The notes under the pieces were generated by a model. The model was not told where the DNA came from and did no database searches. It was given only the letters and a program-made list of their open reading frames with translations. A DNA stretch of 64,000 nucleotides from Inia geoffrensis (lineage: Eukaryota; Chordata; Mammalia; Artiodactyla; Iniidae): contig CM070900.1 of assembly GCA_036417435.1 (NCBI GenBank), forward strand, positions 37,487,496-37,551,495, read 5' to 3'. This document shows, piece after piece, positions 23,620 through 40,389 of this stretch. The position numbers and the translations under genes were made by a program. How positions within the stretch are numbered: position 1 is the first letter of the stretch; each line of letters starts with the position of its first letter.

Positions 23620-24560
23620 AATAATCTGTCTAGAATTTGTTGTATTGGTTTTTTCGTGTGGTTGAGGTAGGGGATCTAACATTTTCCCCCTATATGCAGA
23701 TCTAATTGTTTTCAAACCTTTCACTGAATGGTTTAGTCTTTCTTCCCTGGCCTAATATACTATCTTTATCTGGACTCTATTCTGTGATCCAGTTATCTTG
23801 TCCTGTACCAGTACCAATGTCACACTGCTTAATTCCAGTTGCTCTCTAACATATGTTATATCTGGTAAGGCAAGATCCTACTCTTTGACCTTCTTTTTCA
23901 TACATTTCATAACTATTCTTACATGTATTCTCTACCAAATGTCTGCTGGCCAGATTTTATTTAAAAATTATTTTGGCTGTAAATGGATTGCATTGAAATT
24001 GGAGGTTACTGTGAGGAGAATTGACCTCTTTACAACCTTCCAGGAGGATGGTATCTCATGCCATGTAAGTACATCTTCTTAATGTCCTTCAGAAAAGTTT
24101 TAATATTTTCATCACATAGGTCTTACAAATTTTTGGTTAAGTTTATTCCTAGGTACGTTATACATTTCTATTGATATAGTAAATGGGATGTTTCTTCCGT
24201 TTCTTAGTTATTTGTGTTATATGGGAAAGCTATTGAGGCTTATATGTGGATCTCTTGATTTTGTATGGAGCCATCTTACTCATGTTGCTTCCAATAAAAT
24301 TTTGGTTGATTCTTTTGGTCTTTTTAGGTCCCTCATTTCATGTGCAAATTTTTTGTCTCTTCCTTTTCAATACTTTTTTTTTTTTATCATACTGATTAAG
24401 ACCTCCTCCACAATGATCAATAGTAGCAGTAATCATGGGCATCCTGCTCTTGGTCTTGATTTTAAAACAATGCTTAGGTTTCTGTTCTATACTTTTATTT
24501 TCTTTTCCTACTTCTAAGAGTTTTTCTTAGGAATTATGTGTTGAACGTTATCTAAAACAG
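23620..24560 (-). mobile_element. Old LINE-1 fragment (minus strand)
   Basis: Complement of the L1 ORF2 region: ATTGCATTGAAATTGGAGG, CATAGGTCTTACAAATTTT, GTTTATTCCTAGGTACGTTA, GGGCATCCTGCTCTTGGTCT. It is diverged with indels and lies between LRRC37 exons. Confidence 0.75.
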
Positions 24561-26186
24561 TCAATAAAATATATCGCCTGCTGCATGCAAGTCCCTATGT
24601 TAGGTACTGTGGAAGAGTCAAAGGATTATTGAACAGGGTAGAATTCCTTTCCTTAAAAAATTATCATCTCACTGGGTAGATAAGATTTAAAGTAAAAAGG
24701 AATGAATAAGGATTTGGAAATAGTTGTAATGGCTAATCATGATCACGTTTTCTTTCAAAACGGATTTATTCTCATAGAATTGCAAAAGAGGAGGATAAAA
24801 AAAGAAGCAGAAGGTAAATATTAGTTTTGAAAGCAGAATTTTACAACTAGAGGAGAACTTAGAACTCATCTATTGCAATTTCCTGACCAAAGGCAGGAAG
24901 AATGTTTAATTACCCTAATGGTTTACCCTAATTTATTTATTAGCAGAATTAGCTCCCCAGCCCAAGCTGACTTAGAACAGGGCAGGCACCGATTGATCTG
25001 CTTTCACTAGTCCTTTAAGGAAAGAGGGTGGACGGGGAGAGGTTTAGGTTGTACCTGTTCCTGCTGGCCTGATGCCGGGTTCCTAGGCATCAGGCCAGGC
25101 CAAAGGCCTTCTAGGAGGCTCCGGGGTAGGGAAGGCCACATGGTTGGGGATGTAGGGGCTGGCCTCACTCAAAGCTGACAAAAGGTAGAACATATGAGTC
25201 CCTTTTGTAATTTGGCAAGGAAACTTCGCTTCTCATCCTACTGTTTTTTATGCCCCTACTCTCTATTCACTTTATCCAAACCTCATAGAATTTTAACCGG
25301 GAGAAACCTGAGACAGTAGTTTATCTCTTCCATTTATAATAAGGAAATGGAGAAGGAGAAAGGGAAAATATCTTGCCCCATGGTCATACTGCTAGTGATT
25401 ATCAAAAAGAAGAGGGTCCTTTTCCACTGAGGACTTCTCTACTGATCGCACTGTGCTTGGGCTGTGAGCTACATTTTATGTCACAATTCAGTATACACAT
25501 ACTATATGGACATAAGTAGTTTCTGAAAGAAACTTATTGTGCACTCTGATTTTTTTCTCTTCTATTTGTATTCAAAAAGAGTATTTTGTGTTTCACTGCT
25601 GGTCCTGGCCTTTAAACTGATCCCACAATTCATTGACACCTCAGTGACAGCCTGCAGTATGAAAGTCAGAGAGGAATACATAACTTTGCTCGTTGGTTTC
25701 AGGGGTTTACTTGGTGTGATTCAACTTATAGGATAGAGCAGCCAGGAAAATAAAAGCACCTTCTCCCCACACCCACACCCCCAGCAAATGCTGCATATGC
25801 AACTATGTCCGAAGCGGACTGGTGTGAAACGCATCTAGAGAGTAACGTGTTTCTGCCCAGTGCCGTTGTGCAGTGTTTTCTCTGCACGATGGCACTTGGC
25901 CAAGGACCAAGAAAGGTGAGCGGGGCTGAAAATCCTGCCTATACTCCATGCTAGTCTACATGTAAAGGTCTCCCCAGAGACACTAGGGGGCCATTTTGGA
26001 CAGACACAGAGAACTTCTGGAAAGCCAGCATGCATGCAGTGATTTTCAAGATCCCGGGTCTGTTGTGATTTTGCTCATTGTGATTATGGACTGAGGTACC
26101 CATTTAGTCCTAATTAGATCAGAGATAACCCATTGTGAGAGAGATGAAAAATGACATGTAACCCTAACTGTGTGTTTTCCTCCAAG
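24561..26186. other. Intronic DNA, mostly unique
   Basis: No exon recognised. Weak MIR/L2-like words occur near 24580-24680 and 25310-25400. Confidence 0.4.
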
Positions 26187-26241
26187 GGGCTTTTTTTGAT
26201 TTCTGCTGCATAAGAGAAGCTCAGGGGAAAGTGAGAGTCAG
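26187..26241 (+). pseudogene. LRRC37 (pseudogene): LRRC37 cytoplasmic exon (nonsense)
   Basis: A 55-bp exon with acceptor TTTTCCTCCAAG|GGGC and donor GTCAG|GTAAGT. In the family frame it reads GFF*FLLHKRSSGESESQ, corresponding to the basic juxtamembrane cytoplasmic segment of LRRC37. TGA at 26197-26199 replaces an Arg codon, a change expected from CpG decay of CGA. Confidence 0.85.
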
Positions 26242-26321
26242 GTAAGTTTGAGGAGGAGAAAGTGCTGTGGCCAGAGAAAGCAGGGGAGATGCAGAATTAA
26301 TATTTCCCTTTCTGTTTCTAG

Positions 26322-26447
26322 GAGGGCTCTTTCGGGAGAAGGCGGCCACTTTGACATAGGGATACATAAAGGCCTCTCAACGCCACACGCAAGGAAAATA
26401 TGGCACCAAAGCTACACGACAGGGAGTCTTCTGAGGAGGATGAGATA
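26322..26447 (+). pseudogene. LRRC37 (pseudogene): LRRC37 last cytoplasmic exon, truncated by fusion
   Basis: Acceptor TCTGTTTCTAG|GAGGGC. The frame reads EGSFGRRRPL*HRDT*RPLN, then ATRKENMAPKLHDRESSEED and EIF, matching the C-terminal tail of LRRC37. There are two in-frame stops. Immediately after GAGATA the sequence switches to exon-1 Pro/Glu repeat text in another frame, so the natural C terminus and 3' UTR are missing. Confidence 0.85.
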
Positions 26448-30832
<4,385 letters not shown>

Positions 30833-31150
30833 GTAAGAATCGCCTTTCCTCATTTGTTCTCTGCATCCTGCCTGACATGGCAGCCTTTCTTCAGATCTTC
30901 CTGGGTCCTCCTTTTCTCCCCAATCCACATTCACTGACTTTCTGTTTACACCTTTTGTTTGTCAGTGATTCCTTATCTTCATTCTCCTTCTTACTATTTT
31001 TCCCTCTCCTCCAGTCTTACTTTTAATTGCCCTTATTTTTTCCTTCTCCATTTTTTACCCCATTATTTAATGCCTTAACATCTACTCTTCTCCCATCTTT
31101 ATTCCATCCTCTTTACAGCGACATGTCCCTCTCCCCATCTCATTTGTGAT

Positions 31151-31410
31151 AATACAGCAAAGTGGTTAAGAGTAGAGATTCTGGAGCCAGACTACCTGGG
31201 TTTGAACCCAGGTCTGTCATTTATTAGCTTTATGACTCAATTTCCTCATCTGTAAAATGGGGATTATGGTAGTCATCATGTCATAGTATGACTCCTATGA
31301 CTCCTAAATCTCCCAATGACTCCAATCTCATTGGGAGATTTAGATGAGTTAATATAGGTAAAGCTCTTCTGTCAGTGCCTAGCATATATTTTAGTGTTAG
31401 CTATTATTAT
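31151..31410 (+). repeat. MIR SINE with an internal quasi-palindrome (plus strand)
   Basis: MIR text in order: GGTTAAGAGTAGAGATTCTG, GAGCCAGACTACCTGGGTTT, CAATTTCCTCATCTGTAAAA, TGAGTTAATATAGGTAAAGC. A perfect inverted repeat sits inside it (see 31304-31343). Confidence 0.85.
31304..31343. repeat. Perfect inverted repeat, 16-bp arms, 8-bp loop
   Basis: Arms CTAAATCTCCCAATGA (31304-31319) and TCATTGGGAGATTTAG (31328-31343) are exact complements. It lies in a MIR, where the consensus has no such hairpin. Confidence 0.95.
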
Positions 31411-31469
31411 TATTCCATCCCTCAGTTATATCTAGAACTCATCTTTGTCCCCTGGCTTTCTCTATGTAG

Positions 31470-32450
31470 CACCCATTTTGTGCCCAACCCAGGGCTAAAT
31501 ACTCTGGGAGCCACAGAAGTATATGGCATTGTCTCCAGAACATGACAATGACAAGTGGGAAGAAAGGGAATATGCCTTAAAAGGGAGGTAATATATAATT
31601 AAGTATTAAGAGAAATACAGATAGGTGGTGTAATTCACCAGAACCTGTAATCACAGGGGTGAGGAGGTCAAAGAAGGCTGCATGGATAACCTAAATCTTT
31701 AGCTGGGACTTAAAGATTAGCTGTGATTTGTCAGAAAAATAAGAGGCAGTACAGTTTAGGCAAAAGTGTGACTGCAGGGATGATCAGAATTTTATAGGTT
31801 AGTCTGGCTGAAAATAATTGGGTTAGGCAACAATGAAAGGTAGGATTATAAAATACCTTGGCTGTCAGCAATGGATGTTTGAAAGTTATGCTCTAAGATA
31901 TGGGGAGCCACTGCAAGTTTTCAAGCAAGAGAGACAAATGATTAATATAAGTGGCTTATTTTAGATTTCATATGTAGAGGTATCTAGAGAGGAAATCTTG
32001 ATTCAGGGAGACAAAAGAGAACGCTTTAGCAAAATCTAGGAGTAAAGTGAGAAGGGGCTGAATTAGAGTGGTTGTGTTGGAAGTAGAAAGAAAAACCTGA
32101 GAGTACTACAGAGGAAAAACTGATAAGATGTAGTAATTGACTAGAGTTGGGGGATTGTGAACTCACAATCCCCCAACTCTAGTTGAACTCACAAGAGAAA
32201 ACTCACATGTGTTGATGGGCAGAATGATGGTGGTATAACAGGTGGAAATACAGCAGTTGGGAAGTAGAGTCAGTTTGAAGGAGATGAGTTCAGTCTTAGG
32301 CACCTTTTATTGGTGAGTATAAAGCAAGTAGAAGGCTCTGTTTGAGTGAAAATGTCCCTCAGGCAGATGGGCAGACAGGTATCCGTTCTGACTTCTTTCT
32401 GACTCCGGTGAAAAATGTGCATATAAACTGAATAGTTAAATTGTTGCTGA
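31470..32450 (+). repeat. L2-like remnant in LRRC37 intron
   Basis: Contains phrases typical of L2 3' ends (GCCCAACCCAGGGCTAAATA, AGATATGGGGAGCCACTGCA, AGTTTTCAAGCAAGAGAGAC, AGGCAGATGGGCAGACAGG). Diverged, with uncertain limits. Confidence 0.5.
32140..32183. repeat. Perfect inverted repeat, 21-bp arms, 2-bp loop
   Basis: The left arm at 32140-32160 (ACTAGAGTTGGGGGATTGTG, then A) and right arm at 32163-32183 are exact reverse complements with AC between them. It would form a near-perfect hairpin. There is no terminator context, since this is intronic mammalian DNA. Confidence 0.95.
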
Positions 32451-33240
32451 GGGAAGAGGACAAAGCTAAAGCGAAAGATTCAAAGTCATCCACTGAGTTA
32501 GTGGTTGAAACTGAACCTCAGGCATTTAACAGCTTGTCTTAAACATGTCTAATTCATGGATACGTTCTCACTGCTTAAAAAAAGAAATGTCACAGAAGTG
32601 TATAGGATCAAATGTGAAAATTGCACCCCACCTTCCCTACCACCAATAAGGTATCTCCTGTTACTGTTTTGGTGTGTGTGCTTCCTTCCGATCTCTTTCC
32701 TTTGCATTTTGTTCCCCTAATGAGGTAATAACTTTATTCCTTGCTCAGTGACTTGTGCTTTTCTCTATGCAATATGTTGAAGAGATATTTTCGTATTACT
32801 CCCTATAACTTCTAATTGCCTGTATCCTTCTAACACACGGAGAGATTCTGAGGGGACTGAGCCAAAGCCTTGATGTTTCCTGGCATAGGATTTCTTTATA
32901 TTTATTTGCTGATATTGATACATGTTTGCCATTTTTCTCATTGATTTGTAGGAGTCATTTTAGACAGATAATTGATTTTGGAAAAAAAGTAATTGGCATG
33001 TATCCAAGAAATTGGACAGATAGGAAGTTCAGGTTCTGAGGAGATGCCTCATTATTTGTGCCAGTGGCTTCACAGTATGTTTTTATTAATTGTGCACACT
33101 GAGAAGCTGATAAGCTGTGGGAACTGGAAAGCTGATCTTTTCTGATTTGAATATTTCCCACTCGGTGGCCACTATTCTTTCCCTTATTCTCTACATTCTC
33201 TTCCTACTTATAAAAGGATATGAACTGTGTTTCTTCACAG

Positions 33241-33310
33241 AAATTTCCAAGGAAACTATTTCTTACACTGATGAAAGTATATGGAAGGCATACTGCTGGC
33301 CTTAGAAGCT
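33241..33310 (+). pseudogene. LRRC37 (pseudogene): LRRC37 first LRR exon (2-bp deletion and nonsense)
   Basis: A 70-bp exon with acceptor TTCTTCACAG|AAAT and donor GAAGCT|GTGAGT. It starts NFQGN in one frame and continues ISYTDESIWKAYCWP*KL in another. Together these match the family's first LRR exon, which by comparison with the next exon here should be 72 bp. A 2-bp deletion explains both length and frame. A TAG lies at 33303-33305. The 2.4-kb intron separates it from exon 1 at 30832. Confidence 0.85.
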
Positions 33311-33539
33311 GTGAGTATACTCTCCCCAATATGAATACAAAAAGCTAACTGCATTGTAAGATCCTTCTTGGTCCAGAATTTTGAGGTCAATACCTGTGAG
33401 AAAAGGTATTTCCCCTTCCATATCCCAAAAGCAGCCTAATGATTGAAATTCTGTGTTTATTTTAAAAATTAAATTTGGCAGGACCTCTTTAAAATCAGTA
33501 AGAGACAATTTAAACTTATTTTCCATTATACAAGTAATA

Positions 33540-34310
33540 CAAGATTATATTCTCAATATATAACAATGAAATAACAGATATAGTGAAAACCCTCCTTGTG
33601 CCCTAATCCCCCACCAACTACTTTGAGTTTTGTATTAATCCTTCCAGACTTTTTCCCATACGTTTGAGTACATACATATTTACAGATAGCAAAATAGGTT
33701 TGTGTGTTTTTCTTATCTTTTTTATACATAAGTAACATCCTGCAACTTGATTCCTTCATTTCATATGTCTTAGATTTCTTTCCTTCCCAGTACATAGAGC
33801 TTTACCCTGTTAATTTAAACTCTTGCATAATATTCCACAGTATGAATGTATCACAGTTTAATAATGCCCCTATTGAAGGATGTTTAGATTATGCCCAGTA
33901 TTCTTGTTACTTGTATTGCTGCAATCCTTGTACATGCACTTTTGTGAGCCTGGTCATTAATTTCTATAGAATAGTTATCTAGAAATGGGATTGTTGGGGT
34001 GAAGACTATTTAGATATAAAATTTTAATTGCCTCAAAAAAGTTGTGCCAACTTATACTCCAGTCATCATGCTGTGATGACATTCATTTCCCCCACACCCT
34101 TCCACCACCACTGTATATTCTCCCTTTTTTTTTTTTTTTTTTTTTTTTGCTGCTAATCTGACGGGTGAATAAAAGGAGGCCCATCTGAATTTGAATTTTT
34201 CTTATTACTTGTGAACTTAAATATCTTTATATGTTTACTGAACATTTGTATTTTATCTCTGAATTGTCTGTCCTTTGCCCATTTTTCTGTTACTATATTT
34301 TTTTATAGAT
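33540..34310 (-). mobile_element. Old LINE-1 3' end (minus strand)
   Basis: Complement of an L1M-type 3' region: CTTGCATAATATTCCACAGT, ATGAATGTATCACAGTTTAA, TTGCTGCAATCCTTGTACAT-like text, AGAAATGGGATTGTTGGGGT, AGTTGTGCCAACTTATACTC. A long T run at about 34123-34148 lies inside it. Confidence 0.75.
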
Positions 34311-34924
34311 TTGTAGAAAATGTCAGTTTAGGTACATAGTGATTTTGGAAAAAAACATTCAAAGTAATTTTCCGTAACAGTCTGTGGTCATATCTGTAGT
34401 TCGACTTGAAGAGACAAGTCATACATGACTTCTGAATTAATAATAAAAGACATAACAGTCAGTCTAAAAACAGGTATTATGACCACCCTTAAAGAGATGC
34501 CTCCTTAGTCTGATATCCTATTGGTAAGGAAAAAAATGCTAGAACCAGGCAATTTTTTTAATTTACAGATTTCGTAAATATTATATGTAGTTTATATTTC
34601 CCATGATAGTATCTAACTTGGAGATTTTATTTCCCAAACTTGTAAGAAAAATGAAAATCATTTGGCAGAAGAAATAGATAATTTCCTCTGGGAGTGGAGG
34701 GGAGTGGTAGACTGAGGGAGAGAGGTAAGAGAAAAAGTTTGAATTGTGTGCTACATATATTTGGAATTTTGAGATGTGAATATATATTACATATTAAAAA
34801 AAATAAATTGAAATTAAAAAATTAATTTTTCAAAAGCATGTGTTTGGGAGGTGATACACTATAACATGAGTCTGGTAAGGTTTGAAGATTTCTAAGTCAG
34901 CTTGAAGTGTATACCTTATAAGCA

Positions 34925-35400
34925 GAGGTTCCTAACTTGAGGTCAGTGGTTCCCCAAAGCAGAATTCCTTAACCTCCCTCCTGCTCCCCAGTGTATACCT
35001 CTTTGGCAAGCTGCAGAAGCTTATGTTCTTAGGATAATGTTTTAAAATGTATAATAAGCCCAACTATATAGAAAAACAAAGGATACCTGCTATATTGAAA
35101 TAGTTTTCAGAATATTTTTAAAATTAGTGAAATAGTAAAAAATATGCTTCTCTTAACACATTAGAAAAAAGATACAGTGGTAGGTCTAATAAATATGATA
35201 ACTCCAGGGTAGTGATGAGAATAAATGATATTTTGAGGTATCTGCAACATGTACGTGATATGAAGTGACCTGTGATTTGTGTTGGACCCAAATTAACTAT
35301 ACTGCTGATCTACTGTGGTTTGTTGCCTACATTCATAATGGAAGGAAGTGCTGATTTTAGTTAGAGATTTGTGAAAACTGAGATGTACTTTTATTTCCCA
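34925..35400 (+). repeat. Ancient interspersed repeat, family uncertain (possibly mariner-derived)
   Basis: TTCCTAACTTGAGGTCAGTG, ATATTGAAATAGTTTTCAGA, GGTCTAATAAATATGATAAC, AATGATATTTTGAGGTATCT and GTTTGTTGCCTACATTCATA form a familiar mammalian repeat pattern. I associate it with an old DNA transposon of MARNA type but cannot confirm this. Confidence 0.45.
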
Positions 35401-35699
35401 TCCAAGTTTGGCATTCTGGATTCAGTCCTCTCTATTCACAGACCTCTGCCCTAAAAGGATGATCCACAAGTCGAAGTTGCATGCACACTTTTGCGTGTGT
35501 TCAAGAAACTGCAGTTTTTTAGGGAAAAGAACCATTGCTTTTATGAAATTCTCAAAGGATTCTTGTCTCAAAAGATTGAGTCAAAAATGTAGGGGAGAAG
35601 AAAGACATTTCTTTTCCTGTACTTATCCTCATGAGTGATCATAAATGGATAATTTGTTTTAAATAAAAGTATCTGATAGTTGATAACTTGCCACTTTCT

Positions 35700-35920
35700 G
35701 CCTTCATTAAAAAAAATATTTTTCGAGTATCTACTATATGCCAGGAACTCTTTTACATGCTAGGGTTACAGGTGCAAGAATGAAACAGACCAAGTATCCC
35801 AGTTCTCAGGGCGTTTACAAATATATAGAAATAAGAATATAAGTATAATAAGTAGACAGATATAATTTCAAGCATTGTTAAGTACTTTGTGGAGAAAGAA
35901 AGCAGTGGAAGGAGAGTAGA
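35700..35920 (+). repeat. L2-like 3' fragment
   Basis: GAGTATCTACTATATGCCAG, GAACTCTTTTACATGCTAGG and CAAGAATGAAACAGACCAAG follow the L2 3'-end pattern. Confidence 0.6.
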
Positions 35921-35947
35921 TCAGTTCCAGAAAGGCCTATTTTTTGC

Positions 35948-35950
<3 letters not shown>

Positions 35951-36008
<58 letters not shown>
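35951..36008 (+). repeat. (TA)29 microsatellite
   Basis: 58 bp of uninterrupted TA. Likely length-polymorphic. Confidence 0.98.
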
Positions 36009-36012
<4 letters not shown>

Positions 36013-38400
36013 AGTCAATCAAACAAAGAAACCCTGAGAACCCTCAATTTCCTAGAAGTTACAGAGGTGGAAAGAAGGATAATTGTCAGCAATACAGAAT
36101 CAAAAATGAATGTGAAATTCAGAAGATTGCCTTAGACTAGAACCCTGGTCAAAAGTTAGACATGGATCTTTCTTAAACGTTACTTCATGCCTGGTTTTGA
36201 TATTTTCATGGTGTGAGAAAGTTTTAGATCTGGCTTTAACTCTGATTCCCCATAGTTAAAAATTTGTTTTCTTCAGTCAAAATGAATATTTGGAATTTTA
36301 CAGATTAATGTATTTTGTTTCAGTTATTCAGTTATTGCTTATTTGAAGCTCCTTTTTGGGTAAATTTTTGATGACTAACTCATTCTCAGTCTAAACTTTA
36401 CTTCTAGGCTGAATTTACTGTGGTTATTTTAAAAATTTCTACTATCCTGTCATCCAAACAACTTCAGAGAAAGAAACCCTCTTAATGTGAAATACATACT
36501 GTTTGGTTACCCCCTGTCCTACCATGATATTCAAACTGTAACCAGCCTGATATGGGCATCAGCCAGTCAGAGAAGACAGTGCCATAAAGAGTTGAGGATC
36601 ATCTCTTTGCTGTACTTACTGAATTCTTGTCAATGTTCAAAGTTATAATTAGTATATATGAGTTCCACTTTTATGTAGCTTTTTTTCATATACCGTCATT
36701 TGCTGTGATGTTTGTATATCATGTATGGTGTATACATACAGTTTTGTTATGCGATATGGGGAGGTAGAGTTTTTTCCTACCTTTGAAGGTATGGAAAAGG
36801 TTACCATAAATGTCGTTGGACATATTGATTTGTTTTTCTTTTCTTTTTGGATCATTTCCATGGAAATATGAAACCACTATTTAGAGGTGAGAAAACAATC
36901 AATCTTAGCACTGTCTGTTGACCATTCCCCCTAACATGTATTCTGACAATCACTGTGATTCCTTCTAAAACGATGAATTTCAAATTGAGGTCAGGGTCTT
37001 TGAAGCATGCTCAGGGCTCCAAGAGTTCTTTGTGGGAATTGAAGTCTTCTGTGGTTTTGTTTTTAGTGATCTTATCCAAATGTGTGTGACTATATTCTGT
37101 ATAATATGAACCACCTTAATAACTGAGTTGCAGAGTTTCCAGGTAGTAATATTTTAATTCTCATAAGCTATGAGTAAAGAATTAATTTATGAGCTGGAAT
37201 TAAGCTATGAGATGGAATTAATATAAATATGTGACCAAGAGACACTGTGAGTGAAAAGCAGAACGTTTTAAATGCAGAACTCAGTGGAAATAGATTCACA
37301 AGGCAACATAGCCTGTGCTCAGATCCCCAAGGCTCCTAAAGGATGTACCACTGTTAATATTACCTTCAAGGAAGGGGATTCTTCCAGGCAAGAGAAACCT
37401 ACCTTTGACATCTTATATACTTGCCTCTGTACTGGCTCCCTCTACCACTCCTTCACTCCACTCTTGGGATACTGGCTATGTTCCTTCCTGCTTATCAGAT
37501 ATAAGAAACAGGTGCAAAACACCACGTCCTCCTCCCCGCAGCATGTTACTAAACTTTATTGTGAGACCAGCAGAAGCAAGGGGCTTAACATTCTTCATGC
37601 AGACCCAGGCATCAGGCTTGACTGTGAATCATTCCTGCTCCCTTCATTCTGCATTCTGGAGAAGGCATTGGCTGCATCTCTCAGTTTCCTAATTTATTCT
37701 TTAACTGTCATTTCTGCTGCTCATATACTGAGTTTTTTTTTTATTATTGCTAACACTTTTCATTCGTATATTCTTGAGTTGATTAATGGATGCACTATCT
37801 GCTTACGTCTGTCTGAGGATAATAATTGTGCTATCCTAAGGTCCTCTTGTGCTTTGTTAACTCTGATTCATTGGCTATAAGCTCTTACATTTGTTTTTGT
37901 TTTCTGTCCTTAATGGAGTTGACTTTCTCACATTGTTTGGTCATTCCTGAGTGTAATTCATCTTTGTAGTTGAGATTCTACTGCGTTTCTTTCCTAGCTT
38001 TAGGGGAGAAGTGAAATGAGCTGTTGGGGCTTATTACACCCAATGGGTTCCCCTGAGAATAAGGCAGAGGTGGAAGGTGCCTTCTGGTGGCTAGTCAGGG
38101 AGTGCATACCTTTCTTCCAGGGTTCTGGGACCTTTCCCACTTTCTAACACCAATTGCTCTGCCTAGAAGAAAACACCTTTTGCTGCCTTGATCAAGGAAG
38201 GAAGATGTGGTGTTGATGTGTGCTGTAGGCTGCTCCTACCGCACTATTCCAACTGATCACCCTGTAGGCAGCTCCGGGACGTTTCTGGTAGGGGAGCTGC
38301 TCCCACACACTGAGCTAAGGTTGTGATTTTTAAGTTATATCTTTTCTATCATTCTTAAGGATTTTGGTGGAAGTTGAAGGGGTGGAGACTTGACATGCTT
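36009..38400. other. Intronic/intergenic DNA, no gene supported
   Basis: Includes a 202-codon open frame at 37272-37880. It has low-complexity hydrophobic composition, no known domain and no splice or promoter context, so it is not called as a gene. Confidence 0.4.
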
Positions 38401-38449
38401 CAATCTGCTAACTTGAACGAGCACAACTTCTTAGGAAACAATTTTGTAT

Positions 38450-39560
38450 CCCTATTACATCCTAGACAAACTCAGGCAAATATGTATCAGGATACAAATA
38501 CAAGAAGTTTCAAAGCAGTATTGTCTTTAATAAATAAAAATTAGAAAAATCTCAGTATACACCAACAGTTGAATGAGTAAAGTGAGGTATAATCATGCTT
38601 AGAAGTCGTACACTTCATCAGAAACATAATGAAAGCCACATAAGTAATCTTAAGTTTTCTGATAGTCACTTAAACATAAAAGTAAAATGAAACAGATGAA
38701 ATATATGTTAATATCTTTTACTTAATCTTTATATCCAAAATATTATCATTTTAACGTGTAATCATTATGTACATTATTAATAAGATATTCTACGTTTTTT
38801 TCATACTATTTAAAAATATCCAAGGTATTATCATATCTGCATGTAATCAGTGTAAAAACTAATGAGAGGATCTACATATTTTTCCCATACTAACTCTTTG
38901 AAATCACAATTTGGTTGCTAAATTTTATTACAAATACTTGATTGGTATTTAGATTTCATAAAATTTACAGTCGAAAATGTATCACACATGAAAATTTTAC
39001 TAACATAAACATTTCCCAATAATTACATTGAGTATCAGTTTTAATTTTGATTTTGAAATAATTGAAATTAATTAAATTAAAAATTCAACTCCTTAGTCAC
39101 ATTAGCCACTTTCAAATACCCAGAATCCTCATGTAGTTGGACATGCAACACTACATATTACAGGCAAAAATAAAATAATTTTACAAAATAATGTTGAATA
39201 AAAAGAGCCATGTGGAAAGTAATACATATAATATGATTCCACTTATATAAAGTTCAAGAAGAAGCAAGACTAAACTGTGTTGTTTATGGCTGATAGCGAA
39301 AAGGCAACACCACATTTAAAAAGCAAGGAAATTATTACTAAAGTGAGGATAGTTGTTCCCTCTAGGAAGTCAGAGAGAGCGTTGTGGTTGGAAAAGGGCA
39401 CACGAGGGGCTTCTGGGATGCTGGCAGGATTCTTTCTTGACGTGAATGGTGCTACTTGGGCATATGTTTTGTAATTATTAAATAGTTGAACAGTTCAATT
39501 GAATTATTGAACAGTTATGTATGTTTTATGCACATTTTAGTTTTCAAAAAGTTTGTAATG
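38450..39560 (+). mobile_element. Old LINE-1 3' end (plus strand), interrupted
   Basis: AATCTCAGTATACACCAACA and TGAATGAGTAAAGTGAGGTA at the left, then GTAATACATATAATATGATT, CCACTTATATAAAGTTCAAG and TGGCTGATAGCGAAAAGGCA at the right are L1 3'-region words in sense orientation. About 480 bp of AT-rich DNA with other repeat-like text (about 38640-39120) separates them. Confidence 0.6.
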
Positions 39561-39745
39561 GGGGAAAAATCAGATGGCTTCATTTTCCCTGATACAGTTC
39601 TGTGTGAGACTTCCCAATAAGGTTTGGGGAAAGAGAGTAGGGAAGGGAAGTGCTGCAACGTTGGTGTAACCAAGAGCTGTGTTCTAACTGAGACTTCCTG
39701 ATCTAGAGAGTAAACACTAACTATATGATTTGGTGGGAAGAGTGG

Positions 39746-39767
39746 GTGGTGTGTGTGTGTGTGTGTG
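39746..39767 (+). repeat. Short (GT)n tract
   Basis: About 20 bp of GT with a following GCATGCGCG segment. Confidence 0.85.
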
Positions 39768-39997
39768 CATGCGCGTCTAAGCACATGCATGATGGAGAGA
39801 GGTGGACACAAAGGAGGACGTGAAAAGAAGGTTTAAATGGAAACAGCAGAAATCACCATCCCTAAATTAAATAAGAATTATGTTGTTTAGGTGGCACCAT
39901 TACCCAGCTTTCCTCCACATATAGGAGTTAGTCCTATGTAGTATATAGTTGAAGTTATTTTGCATTTTGATCCAGAAATAACCTTTTCATTTTTCAG

Positions 39998-40069
39998 AAT
40001 TCTCAGTGAAAATGATTTGACTGAATTACGTAAGAACTCATTTGAAGGCTTGCTATCCCTCTAATATTT
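39998..40069 (+). pseudogene. LRRC37 (pseudogene): LRRC37 second LRR exon (72 bp, nonsense)
   Basis: Acceptor TCATTTTTCAG|AATT and donor ATATTT|GTAAGT bound exactly 72 bp, one 24-residue LRR unit. It reads ILSENDLTELRKNSFEGLLS, then L*YL. The consensus L-x-x-N-x-L positions are clear. A TAA at 40062-40064 sits where the family has Gln. No further LRR exon was recognised before the satellite array begins at 42.49 kb. Confidence 0.88.
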
Positions 40070-40389
40070 GTAAGTTAATCATATTTATTTATGAGTTCTT
40101 ATCTATAGATTATCTATACAGTAATTAAGGGGTTCAAGTGAGATAATGTCTTCAATTTCTTCTAGCAATTAAATTCTACAATTATGTAAGTCTGCGTAGG
40201 ACCCCAGCCCATCACTAGCACTAAATTTCTCCTATTCATTTTTAATTTTTTAACTATATAGACAAGGTATAGATAGAAAAATACCCTTTAGTTGTAGAGG
40301 AAAAGTGGTAATGAGGTCTCAGCAATTATAGACTCCCATATGAACGTTGTTATATAATTGTTCATATAGTCTCCATCTGTATTTACATT

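Noticed and set aside
37272..37880. Plus-strand 202-codon open frame
   Set aside because: No domain, no family recognised, no promoter or splice context. It ends in low-complexity hydrophobic sequence expected from T-rich DNA.
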